DNA of 64,000 bases from NCBI RefSeq assembly GCF_022815725.1, contig NZ_JALGRF010000004.1, positions 274,133 to 338,132 of the forward strand, read 5' to 3'. Below the pieces are notes generated by a model. It was not told the DNA's origin, did no database searches, and worked only from the letters and a program-made list of their open reading frames with translations. This document shows, piece by piece, positions 34,008 to 41,612 of the stretch (positions are counted from its first letter, which is position 1; each line of letters starts with the position of its first letter). Made by a program: the position numbers and the translations under genes. The DNA comes from Streptomyces sp. APSN-46.1 (GTDB taxonomy: Bacteria > Actinomycetota > Actinomycetes > Streptomycetales > Streptomycetaceae).

Positions 34008-34869
34008 GGCGGTCCGCGCCTTCCGGGAGCGGCTCGGACTGCCGGGCCTGGTGGACGTCCACACGCACTTCATGCCCGAGCGGGTCCTGGACAAGGTGTG
34101 GGACTACTTCGACGCGGTCGGCCCGCTGACCGGGGTCGAGTGGCCCATCACCTACCGGCACGAGGAGGAGCAGCGGGTCGCGCTGCTGCGGGAGTTCGGG
34201 GTGCGGGCCTTCACCGCAATGCTCTACCCGCACAAGCCCGCGATGGCGGCCTGGCTCAACTCCTGGTCCGCCGACTTCGCCGCCCGCACTCCCGACTGCC
34301 TGCACACCGCCACCTTCTTCCCGGAGGAGGGCGTCGCCGCGTACGTCCGGCAGGCCGTGGAGGCGGGGGCCCGGATCTTCAAGGCGCACCTCCAGGTGGG
34401 CGGCTACGACCCGAACGAGGACCGCCTCGAACCGGTCTGGGGGCTGCTGGCGGAGGCCGGCGTCCCGACCGTGATCCACTGCGGTTCGGGGCCCGTCCCG
34501 GGCAAGCACACCGGACCCGAGCCGATCGCCCGGCTGCTGGCCCGGCATCCCCGGCTGCTGCTCGTCATCGCGCACATGGGTATGCCCGAGTACGCCGACT
34601 TCCTCGACCTGGCCGACCGGTACGGCGAGGTCCGCCTCGACACCACCATGGCCTTCACCGACTTCTCCGAGCAGTTCAGCGGGTTCCCGTCCGGCGACCT
34701 GGGCAGGCTCGCCGACCTCGGGGACCGGATCCTGCTCGGCACCGACTTCCCGAACATTCCCTATCCCTACGAGCACCAGCTCGACGCCCTCGAACGCCTC
34801 GGGCTGGGCGACGACTGGCTGCGCGCCGTCTGCCACGACAACGGGGCCCGGCTCTTCCGTCTCGGCTGA
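33988..34869 (+). CDS. Amidohydrolase-family (ACMSD-like) enzyme
   Basis: A 293-residue TIM-barrel amidohydrolase_2 protein. Metal and catalytic residues are visible: the HxH pair in VDVHTHFMPE (about residues 22-31), His in VIHCGSGPVPG (about 162-172), His in LLVIAHMGMPEYADF (about 189-203) and Asp in LLGTDFPNIPY (about 250-260). The closest families are decarboxylases or hydrolases of aromatic ring-cleavage products. The TTG start overlaps the monooxygenase gene, suggesting a two-step degradative or tailoring pair. The substrate is unknown. Confidence 0.85.
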   Translation: MSAKTAEAVRAFRERLGLPGLVDVHTHFMPERVLDKVWDYFDAVGPLTGVEWPITYRHEEEQRVALLREFGVRAFTAMLYPHKPAMAAWLNSWSADFAARTPDCLHTATFFPEEGVAAYVRQAVEAGARIFKAHLQVGGYDPNEDRLEPVWGLLAEAGVPTVIHCGSGPVPGKHTGPEPIARLLARHPRLLLVIAHMGMPEYADFLDLADRYGEVRLDTTMAFTDFSEQFSGFPSGDLGRLADLGDRILLGTDFPNIPYPYEHQLDALERLGLGDDWLRAVCHDNGARLFRLG

Positions 34870-34894
34870 CGGCCGCTTCCCCGGGACGTCGCAG

Positions 34895-34916
34895 TTCTCA
34901 GGAAATTCACAGGGAG
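34895..34916 (+). promoter_or_regulatory. Two 11-bp direct repeats upstream of the response regulator gene
   Basis: TTCTCAGGAAA is followed directly by TTCACAGGGAG. Repeats with an 11-bp period are the classic site for OmpR-type response regulators. They lie about 40 bp before the regulator gene. Similar CACAG repeats precede the glycosyltransferase genes. Binding is inference. Confidence 0.55.
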
Positions 34917-34956
34917 GGCCAAGAACGCTCTCAGAGCCGCCGGTCAGCGTGGTCCC

Positions 34957-35724
34957 ATGACAGCGACGACCACCTCCCACGCGTCCACGTCCACCAGCAA
35001 TCCCACGGCCCTCGTGCGGCCCGACGGCGGCCCCTGCCGGGTGCTCGTCGTCGACGACGAGGTCTCGCTCTCCGAGCTGCTCTCCATGGCCCTGCGCTAC
35101 GAGGGCTGCGAGGTCCGCAGCGCGGGCGACGGGGCGGGTGCGGTGCGGGTGGCACGGGAGTTCCGCCCGGACGTGGTCGTCCTCGACATCATGCTCCCCG
35201 ACATGGACGGGCTGGCGGTCCTCGGGCAGCTGCGGCGGGAGATCCCGCAGGTCCCCGTGCTGTTCCTGACCGCCAAGGACTCCGTCGAGGACCGCATCGC
35301 GGGCCTGACGGCGGGCGGCGACGACTACGTCACCAAGCCGTTCAGCCTGGAGGAGGTCGTGGCCCGGCTGCGCGGTCTGGTCCGCCGCTCGGGCGCGGCG
35401 CAGGCGGCGCGCGGCAGCTCGGTCCTGGCCGTGGGGGACCTGCGGCTGGACGAGGACAGCCACGAGGTGACCCGGGGCGGCCAGGAGATCCACCTGACCG
35501 CCACCGAGTTCGAGCTGCTGCGGTACCTGATGCGCAATCCCCGGCGGGTGCTGAGCAAGGCGCAGATCCTGGACCGGGTGTGGTCGTACGACTTCGGCGG
35601 CCAGGCGAATGTGGTGGAGCTGTACATCTCCTACCTGCGGCGGAAGCTGGAGAGCGGGACCGGGCGGCCGCCGATGATCCACACTCGGCGCGGCGCCGGC
35701 TATCTGATCAAACCGGCCGAGTAG
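34957..35724 (+). CDS. OmpR-family response regulator
   Basis: A 255-residue two-domain regulator. The receiver domain (about residues 28-142) has the acidic pair Asp33/Asp34, phospho-acceptor Asp77 in VVVLDIMLPDMDG, Thr in LFLTAKD and Lys in VTKPF. The C-terminal winged helix (about 160-252) ends TRRGAGYLIKPAE. It is coupled to the sensor kinase gene, whose start overlaps its stop by one base. Direct 11-bp repeats in front of this gene and before the glycosyltransferase genes suggest autoregulation and control of envelope glycosylation. Confidence 0.94.
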   Translation: MTATTTSHASTSTSNPTALVRPDGGPCRVLVVDDEVSLSELLSMALRYEGCEVRSAGDGAGAVRVAREFRPDVVVLDIMLPDMDGLAVLGQLRREIPQVPVLFLTAKDSVEDRIAGLTAGGDDYVTKPFSLEEVVARLRGLVRRSGAAQAARGSSVLAVGDLRLDEDSHEVTRGGQEIHLTATEFELLRYLMRNPRRVLSKAQILDRVWSYDFGGQANVVELYISYLRRKLESGTGRPPMIHTRRGAGYLIKPAE

Positions 35725-37334
35725 TGGCGCCCAGGCTCCCGCGCCTCCGGCGGCCGCGCCTCGGGCAGCCGCGTCTCGGGCTTCCGCGCCTCGTGCGGCC
35801 GCGCCTCGGACTCCCGCTGCGGCGCCTGCGGCTACGGCGTCCCTGGTCCCTGCGGACCCGGCTGGTCGTCTCCGCCGTCGCGCTGATCGCCGTGGTGGGC
35901 GCGGCCATCGGCGCCGTCACCACCCTCTCCCTGCGCTCGTACCTCGTGGACAAGCTCGACGACCAGCTGCACACCTCCGTGGTCATGGCCACCCGGGGCC
36001 CCGGCGGAAAGCAGGTCCACGAGAGCAGCCTCGGCTTCGTCCTGGCCCCCGGCACCCCGCTGGGTACCGCCGGGATCCGCCTCGACTCCGACGGCACCGT
36101 CACCGGCACCGCCCGCAGCGACGCCATCGGTGGCCCCGCGCTGGACCACCGCCAGCCCCTCACCGGCGCCCAGACGGCGGCCCTCACCAAGGCCGCCCGC
36201 AAAGCGACCGCGCGGGGCGCGTTCGGACCGGTGGACCTGGAGCTGCCGGACCTCGGCAGCTACCGGGTACTGACCGCCACGGACGGGAGTCTGGCCCTCG
36301 GCTTCCCGCTCGGCGATGTCGATTCCACCGTGCGCACCTTGATCGCGGTCGAGGTCTTCGTCACCCTGGCCGGCCTCGTCGCCGCCTCCCTCGCGGGGCA
36401 GGCCCTGGTCGGCGTCGCCCTGCGCCCACTGCGCCGGGTCGCCGCGACCGCCACCCGGGTCTCCGAACTCCCCCTGCACAGCGGCGAACCGGCCCTGCAC
36501 GACCGGGTGCCCGACGCCGAGGCCGACCCGCGCACCGAGGTCGGCCAGGTCGGCGCCGCCCTGAACCGGATGCTCGGCCATGTCTCCTCGGCCCTGATCG
36601 CCCGCCAGCAGAGCGAGACCAGGGTCCGGCAGTTCGTCGCCGACGCCAGCCACGAGCTGCGCACACCACTGGCCTCCATCCGGGGCTACGCCGAGCTCAC
36701 CCGCCGGGGACGGGAGGAGCCGGGCCCCGACACCCGGCACGCCCTGGGCCGGATCGAGTCGGAGGCCACCCGGATGACCGGCCTGGTCGAGGACCTGCTG
36801 CTGCTGGCCCGGCTCGATGCCGGCCGCCCGCTCTCCCGCGCCGACACGGACCTCGCCCCGCTGGTGGTGGACGCCGTCAGTGACGCCCGGGCCGCCGGGC
36901 CCGCGCACCACTGGCGCCTGGAACTCCCGGACGGGCCGGCGCCCATCCGCGCGGACCCGGCCCGGATCCAGCAGGTCCTGGTGAATCTCCTCGCCAACGC
37001 CCGGACCCACACGCCGCCGGGCACCACCGTCACCGCCCATGTTTCACGTGAAACACGGGCCGTCCGGCTGCGGATCGAGGACGACGGGCCCGGCATCCCG
37101 CCCGTCCTGCTCCCCCATGTCTTCGAGCGCTTCGCGCGCGGCGACGCCTCCCGCTCCCGGGCCGCCGGCTCCACGGGCCTCGGGCTCGCCATCGTCGAGG
37201 CCGTGGTCTCGGCACACGAAGGACGCGTAGAGGTCGCGAGCGAGCCGGGGCGCACCCGCTTCGAGGTCCTCCTCCCGCTCGGCGACGCTCCGGCGGACTC
37301 ACAGACAGGCCACAGGCTCACCACACAGCGGTGA
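35724..37334 (+). CDS. Membrane sensor histidine kinase
   Basis: A 536-residue kinase. An unusual basic N-terminus carries repeated PRLG-like pentapeptides (about residues 1-40). Membrane segments lie at about 46-68 and 203-228, bounding a sensor domain of about 135 residues. HAMP, then HisKA with the phospho-His310 (ADASHELRTPLASIRGYAEL), then HATPase_c (about 405-525) with DDGPGIPP and GSTGLGLAIVEA. The GTG start overlaps the regulator gene. The signal is unknown. A perfect parS site lies within the ATPase-domain codons at about residues 440-444. Confidence 0.9.
   Translation: MAPRLPRLRRPRLGQPRLGLPRLVRPRLGLPLRRLRLRRPWSLRTRLVVSAVALIAVVGAAIGAVTTLSLRSYLVDKLDDQLHTSVVMATRGPGGKQVHESSLGFVLAPGTPLGTAGIRLDSDGTVTGTARSDAIGGPALDHRQPLTGAQTAALTKAARKATARGAFGPVDLELPDLGSYRVLTATDGSLALGFPLGDVDSTVRTLIAVEVFVTLAGLVAASLAGQALVGVALRPLRRVAATATRVSELPLHSGEPALHDRVPDAEADPRTEVGQVGAALNRMLGHVSSALIARQQSETRVRQFVADASHELRTPLASIRGYAELTRRGREEPGPDTRHALGRIESEATRMTGLVEDLLLLARLDAGRPLSRADTDLAPLVVDAVSDARAAGPAHHWRLELPDGPAPIRADPARIQQVLVNLLANARTHTPPGTTVTAHVSRETRAVRLRIEDDGPGIPPVLLPHVFERFARGDASRSRAAGSTGLGLAIVEAVVSAHEGRVEVASEPGRTRFEVLLPLGDAPADSQTGHRLTTQR
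37041..37054. other. parS: parS site (perfect) inside the histidine kinase gene
   Basis: GTTTCACGTGAAAC within the HATPase domain coding region, read as His-Val-Ser-Arg-Glu-Thr with the preceding codon. Confidence 0.93.
37299..37326 (+). promoter_or_regulatory. Three CACAG-type repeats at 11-bp spacing before the glycosyltransferase genes
   Basis: TCACAG, CCACAG and CCACAC start at 37299, 37310 and 37321, exactly one helical turn apart, in the last codons of the kinase gene. Their match to the repeats before the response regulator gene suggests a common regulator. Confidence 0.5.
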
Positions 37335-37359
37335 CAGCCCGCCCGGCGAGGGTCGGTAC

Positions 37360-38637
37360 ATGCCAACCGACACCTCTCCCGGACCCGGCGCCCTCCCGGC
37401 CCGGGCGCCCCTCGCGCCCGTGCCGGGGATGCCCGTACTCGACGTGGTGATCCCGGTGTTCAACGAGGAGAAGGACCTCGGGCCGTGTGTGCGCCGGCTG
37501 CACGAGCACCTCACCCGCACCTTCCCGTACCCCTTCCGCATCACGATCGCCGACAACGCGAGCACCGACCGCACCCCCGAAGTCGCGGCCGACCTCGCCA
37601 CCACCGTCGACGGGGTCCGCAGCACCCGGCTGGAGGAGAAGGGCCGGGGCCGCGCCCTGCGCACCGTGTGGTCCCGGTCCGAGGCGCCCGTCCTCGCGTA
37701 CATGGACGTGGACCTGTCCACCGACCTCAACGCGCTCCTACCGCTGGTCGCCCCGCTGATCTCCGGTCATTCCGACCTCGCCATCGGCACCCGCCTCGCC
37801 CGCTCCTCGCGCGTGGTGCGGGGGGCGAAGCGGGAGTTCGTCTCCCGCGCCTACAACCTGCTCCTGCGCTCCTCCCTCGCCGCCCGGTTCAGCGACGCCC
37901 AGTGCGGGTTCAAGGCCATCCGGCGGGAGGTCGCGGAGCGGCTGCTGCCACTCGTCGAGGACTCCGGCTGGTTCTTCGACACCGAGCTGCTCGTGCTCGC
38001 CGAGCGGGCCGGGCTGCGGATCCACGAGGTACCGGTCGACTGGGTGGACGATCCCGACTCCACCGTCCACATCGTGCGCACCGCCACCGAGGACCTCAAG
38101 GGCGTCTGGCGGGTGGGCAGGGCGCTGGCCCTCGGGGCGCTCCCGCTCGACCGGCTCGCCCGCCCCTTCGGCGACGACCCGCGCGACCGCACCGCGCTGC
38201 CCGGGGTACCGCGCGGCCTGGCCCGCCAGCTCCTCGGCTTCTGCGCCGTCGGGCTGCTCAGCACCCTGCTCTACCTGCTCCTGTACTCCGCGTTCCGGTC
38301 CGCGGCGGGGCCGCAGGCCGCCAACGCCGCCGCCCTGCTGCTCTCCGCCGTCGCCAACACCGCGGCCAACCGCCGGCTCACCTTCGGCGTCCGCGGGCGG
38401 GACCGGGCCGTGCGCCACCAGGCCCAGGGCCTGGTGGTGTTCGGCATCGGGCTGGCCCTCACCAGCGGTTCGCTGGCCGCCCTCGAAGCGGCCGTGCCCG
38501 CCCAGTCCGCCCACAGCACCGAACTGGCCGTTCTGATCACGGCCAACCTCGCCGCCACCGTGCTGCGCTTCCTGCTCTTCCGCGCCTGGGTCTTCCCCGA
38601 GCGGCGCGCCACTCCCGAGAAGGACGACATCCGATGA
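37360..38637 (+). CDS. GT2 glycosyltransferase fused to GtrA-like membrane domain
   Basis: A 425-residue bifunctional protein. The GT-A domain (about residues 25-265) resembles dolichyl/polyprenyl-phosphate glucosyltransferases: LDVVIPVFNEEKDLGPC, ITIADNASTDRTPEVA, then the DxD-type LAYMDVDLSTDLNALLPL. A C-terminal GtrA domain (about 285-415) with four membrane helices follows. Such proteins make a polyprenyl-phosphate sugar and move it across the membrane for use by GT39-type transferases, and the next gene encodes one. The genes overlap by four bases (ATGA). Operon with the two-component pair. A role in envelope glycosylation is inferred. Confidence 0.88.
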   Translation: MPTDTSPGPGALPARAPLAPVPGMPVLDVVIPVFNEEKDLGPCVRRLHEHLTRTFPYPFRITIADNASTDRTPEVAADLATTVDGVRSTRLEEKGRGRALRTVWSRSEAPVLAYMDVDLSTDLNALLPLVAPLISGHSDLAIGTRLARSSRVVRGAKREFVSRAYNLLLRSSLAARFSDAQCGFKAIRREVAERLLPLVEDSGWFFDTELLVLAERAGLRIHEVPVDWVDDPDSTVHIVRTATEDLKGVWRVGRALALGALPLDRLARPFGDDPRDRTALPGVPRGLARQLLGFCAVGLLSTLLYLLLYSAFRSAAGPQAANAAALLLSAVANTAANRRLTFGVRGRDRAVRHQAQGLVVFGIGLALTSGSLAALEAAVPAQSAHSTELAVLITANLAATVLRFLLFRAWVFPERRATPEKDDIR

Positions 38638-40904
38638 CCACGGCCGTACCGCCCCTGGGCGCCCCCATCCCGGAACGGGCCCCGACCGGCCCGACCGCCC
38701 AGACCTCCCCAACACCCCCGACCGGCCCGACCTCCCCGACCGTGCCGCCCACGGCGGCCGTCGCGGCGCGCCCCCGCTGGGAGCGCCCCGCGTACATCGC
38801 GCTGCTGGTCGGCACCGCCGCGCTGCTGCTGTGGAACCTGGGCGCCTCCGGGTACGCCAACTCCTTCTACTCCGCCGCCGTTCAGGCGGGCAGCGAGAGC
38901 TGGAAGGCCTTCTTCTTCGGCTCCTCCGACGCGGGCAACTCCATCACCGTCGACAAGCCCCCGGTCGCCCTGTGGCCGATGGCGCTCTCGGTCCGGCTGT
39001 TCGGACTCGGCTCCTGGCAGATCCTCGTCCCGCAGGCCCTGATGGGCGTCGGTACGACCGCCGTGCTCTACGCCGCCGTACGCCGCCAGTTCGGGCCCCC
39101 GGCCGCGCTGCTGAGCGGCGCCGCTCTGGCGCTGACACCGGTCGCCGCGCTGATGTTCCGCTTCAACAACCCCGACGCGCTGCTGACCCTGCTGCTCACG
39201 GTCACCGTGTACTGCGTCCTGCGCGCCCTCGACGGAGCGCACACCAAGTGGCTGGTGTGGGCCGGCGTCGCGATCGGCTTCGCCTTCCTGACCAAGACCC
39301 TCCAGGCGTTCGTCATCCTGCCGCCGCTCGCCCTGCTCTACGCCGTGTGCGCGCCCACCCGGCTGCGCCGCAGGCTCGGCCAGTTGCTGCTCGCGGGTCT
39401 CGCCATGGTGGTGGCGGGCGGCTGGTGGGTGGCGATCGTCGAGCTATGGCCGGCCGGCTCCCGCCCGTACATCGGCGGCTCGCAGAACAACTCCTTCCTG
39501 GAACTGACCCTCGGTTACAACGGCCTCGGCCGGATCAACGGCAACGAGGTGGGCAGCGTCGGCGGTGGGGGCGCCGGCCGCCCGGGCGGAGCCGGCGGGG
39601 GAGGCGGGGGAGGAGGCTGGGGGGAGACCGGGATCGACCGGCTCTTCTCGGGCAATATCGGTGGCCAGATCTCCTGGCTGCTGCCGGCGGCCCTGATCAT
39701 GCTCGTGGCCGGTCTGGTGATCACCTGGCGGGCCCGCCGGGCCACCGACTCCGTGGCGAGCATGGCCCGGGCGGCCTTCCTGGCCTGGGGCGGCTGCCTG
39801 CTGATCACCGGGCTGATCTTCAGCTACATGCAGGGCATCTTCCACGAGTACTACACCGTCGCGCTGGCGCCGTTCGTGGCCGCGCTGGTCGGCATGGGCG
39901 TCGCCGTGCTGTGGGAGGAGCGGGGCAGCCCGGCCGCCGCCCTCGCCCTCTCCGGAACCCTCGCCCTGACCGCGTACTGGTCCTACGTCCTGCTCGGGCG
40001 CGCCCCCGGCTATCTGCCGTGGCTGCGCTGGACGGTGCTGGTCGCCGGCCTCGTCGCGGCCGCCGGGCTGCTCCTCGGATCGCGGCGGCCCCTCGGCTCC
40101 CGTTCGGGCGGCCCGCTCGTCCTGGGCGCGGCGGTCCTGGGTGTGGGCGCGGCGCTGGCCGGCCCCCTCGCGTACTGCTTGACCACGGTGGACTCCGCGC
40201 GGGGCGGCTCGATCGTGACGGCCGGACCCGCCGTCTCGGGTGGTCCGGGCGGGATGCGGTTCGCCCGCCCGGGCGAAGGCGCCCTCCAGGACGGCGGCCC
40301 GCAGCTCGCGCCCCGGCAGGGGCAGCAGGGCGGTCCGCAGGGTGGCGGCCAAGACGGCGCTCCCCAGGGCGGACCGGGCCGGACGGCCCCCGGCGACCAG
40401 GGCGTCCCCGGCGGTACCGGTGCGGGTACGGCCGGTACCGGTACGGGTTCGGGCAGGCGCGGTCCTCAGAACGCCATCGGCGGCCCCGGCGGTCTGCTGA
40501 GCGGCACGACGGCGAGCGCCGAGGCCAAGGCCGCGCTGCGCGCGGACGCGGGGAGGTACACCTGGGCGGCGGCCGCCATCGGTGCGCAGAACGCGGCGAG
40601 CTACCAACTGGCGTCGGGCGAGCCGGTGATGCCGATCGGCGGGTTCAACGGGAGCGATCCCTCGCCGACGCTCGCGAAGTTCCAGGAGTACGTCAAGGCC
40701 GGGAAGATCCACTACTTCATCGGGCAGAACGACGGTGGTGCCGGCGGGGAGGGCGGCCCGGCCATGCGCGGCGGCCCCGGCGGTGGCCCCGGCGGCGGCA
40801 CCAGCAGCGCCATCTCGGACTGGGTGAAGGCCAACTTCAAGGTCACCACGGTCGGCGGAGCCACCTTCTACGACCTCACGGCCCCGACGGCACCCACCTC
40901 CTGA
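38634..40904 (+). CDS. ArnT/PMT-like GT39 membrane glycosyltransferase
   Basis: A 756-residue polytopic protein with about ten to twelve membrane helices. The catalytic loop motif GSSDAGNSITVDKPPVALWPMALS (read in two parts, residues about 97-120) is the acidic periplasmic loop typical of GT39 enzymes using polyprenyl-phosphate sugars. A glycine-rich insert (about 305-330) lies in an extracytoplasmic loop. The C-terminal third is a soluble Gly/Gln-rich segment followed by a domain of about 130 residues ending TFYDLTAPTAPTS. The sugar and acceptor are unknown. It ends the regulator-kinase-transferase operon. Confidence 0.87.
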   Translation: MTTAVPPLGAPIPERAPTGPTAQTSPTPPTGPTSPTVPPTAAVAARPRWERPAYIALLVGTAALLLWNLGASGYANSFYSAAVQAGSESWKAFFFGSSDAGNSITVDKPPVALWPMALSVRLFGLGSWQILVPQALMGVGTTAVLYAAVRRQFGPPAALLSGAALALTPVAALMFRFNNPDALLTLLLTVTVYCVLRALDGAHTKWLVWAGVAIGFAFLTKTLQAFVILPPLALLYAVCAPTRLRRRLGQLLLAGLAMVVAGGWWVAIVELWPAGSRPYIGGSQNNSFLELTLGYNGLGRINGNEVGSVGGGGAGRPGGAGGGGGGGGWGETGIDRLFSGNIGGQISWLLPAALIMLVAGLVITWRARRATDSVASMARAAFLAWGGCLLITGLIFSYMQGIFHEYYTVALAPFVAALVGMGVAVLWEERGSPAAALALSGTLALTAYWSYVLLGRAPGYLPWLRWTVLVAGLVAAAGLLLGSRRPLGSRSGGPLVLGAAVLGVGAALAGPLAYCLTTVDSARGGSIVTAGPAVSGGPGGMRFARPGEGALQDGGPQLAPRQGQQGGPQGGGQDGAPQGGPGRTAPGDQGVPGGTGAGTAGTGTGSGRRGPQNAIGGPGGLLSGTTASAEAKAALRADAGRYTWAAAAIGAQNAASYQLASGEPVMPIGGFNGSDPSPTLAKFQEYVKAGKIHYFIGQNDGGAGGEGGPAMRGGPGGGPGGGTSSAISDWVKANFKVTTVGGATFYDLTAPTAPTS

Positions 40905-41003
40905 TCCACCGGACCCCCTAGCATCAGGAAGAGCATCAAGGAGCAGTAAGAGGGCGGACCGGACATTCCGGGCTGATCCACCTGTCGTGAGGAGGGTGCC
41001 TCC

Positions 41004-41612
41004 GTGGTGATCGCGGCTGATCCCGGAAAGCCCCGGACCAGCGTATGGCTGGCCGCCCGGCACCCGGCCCCGGCCAGACGCCGCAGTGAGGCGCCGTCCG
41101 GACTCGACCGGGAGCGGATCACCGACGCCACGGTGCGGCTGCTCGACGCCGAGGGGCTGGCCCGGTTCTCGATGCGCCGGCTGGCCGCGGAGCTGGGGGT
41201 CACCGCGATGTCCCTGTACTGGTACGTGGACACCAAGCACGATCTGCTCGAACTCGCCCTGGACCGGGCCCTGGGCGAGCTCGCGCTCCCGGCCGTGTCG
41301 GAGCCGGATGCCTGGCCCGGCCGGTTGCGGGCGCTGGCCTGCGGCTACCGGGAGCTGCTGGCGGAGCACCCGTGGCTGGCTCCGCTCACCGCCGCGTACC
41401 CGAACATCGGCCCGCACGCCCGGGCCTTCGACGCCGCGCTTCAGCGGCTGCTCGACGCGACGGGCCTGGGGGACGCCGGCCGGACCGGCGCCCACCTGGC
41501 CGTCTCGCATTTCCTGCACGGCTGCGGGGGCACGGCCCGGCGGGCGCCCGAGGGGGATTTCGGCCTGGCGCTCGACGTCCTGATCGCGGGCATCGAGGCC
41601 AAGACCCCTTAG
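41004..41612 (+). CDS. TetR-family transcriptional regulator
   Basis: A 202-residue regulator. The N-terminal helix-turn-helix (about residues 35-85) contains RITDATVRLLDAEGLARFSMRRLAAELGVTAMSLYWYVDTKHDLLELAL, in the style of the TetR_C_1 (drug-binding) group. The effector pocket fills about 95-200. It is convergent with the efflux pump gene; the stop codons overlap by four bases. A repressor beside a pump gene normally controls it, but the pump promoter is 1.7 kb away and has its own palindromes, so the link is tentative. GTG start after GGAGGG. Confidence 0.88.
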   Translation: MVIAADPGKPRTSVWLAARHPAPARRRSEAPSGLDRERITDATVRLLDAEGLARFSMRRLAAELGVTAMSLYWYVDTKHDLLELALDRALGELALPAVSEPDAWPGRLRALACGYRELLAEHPWLAPLTAAYPNIGPHARAFDAALQRLLDATGLGDAGRTGAHLAVSHFLHGCGGTARRAPEGDFGLALDVLIAGIEAKTP

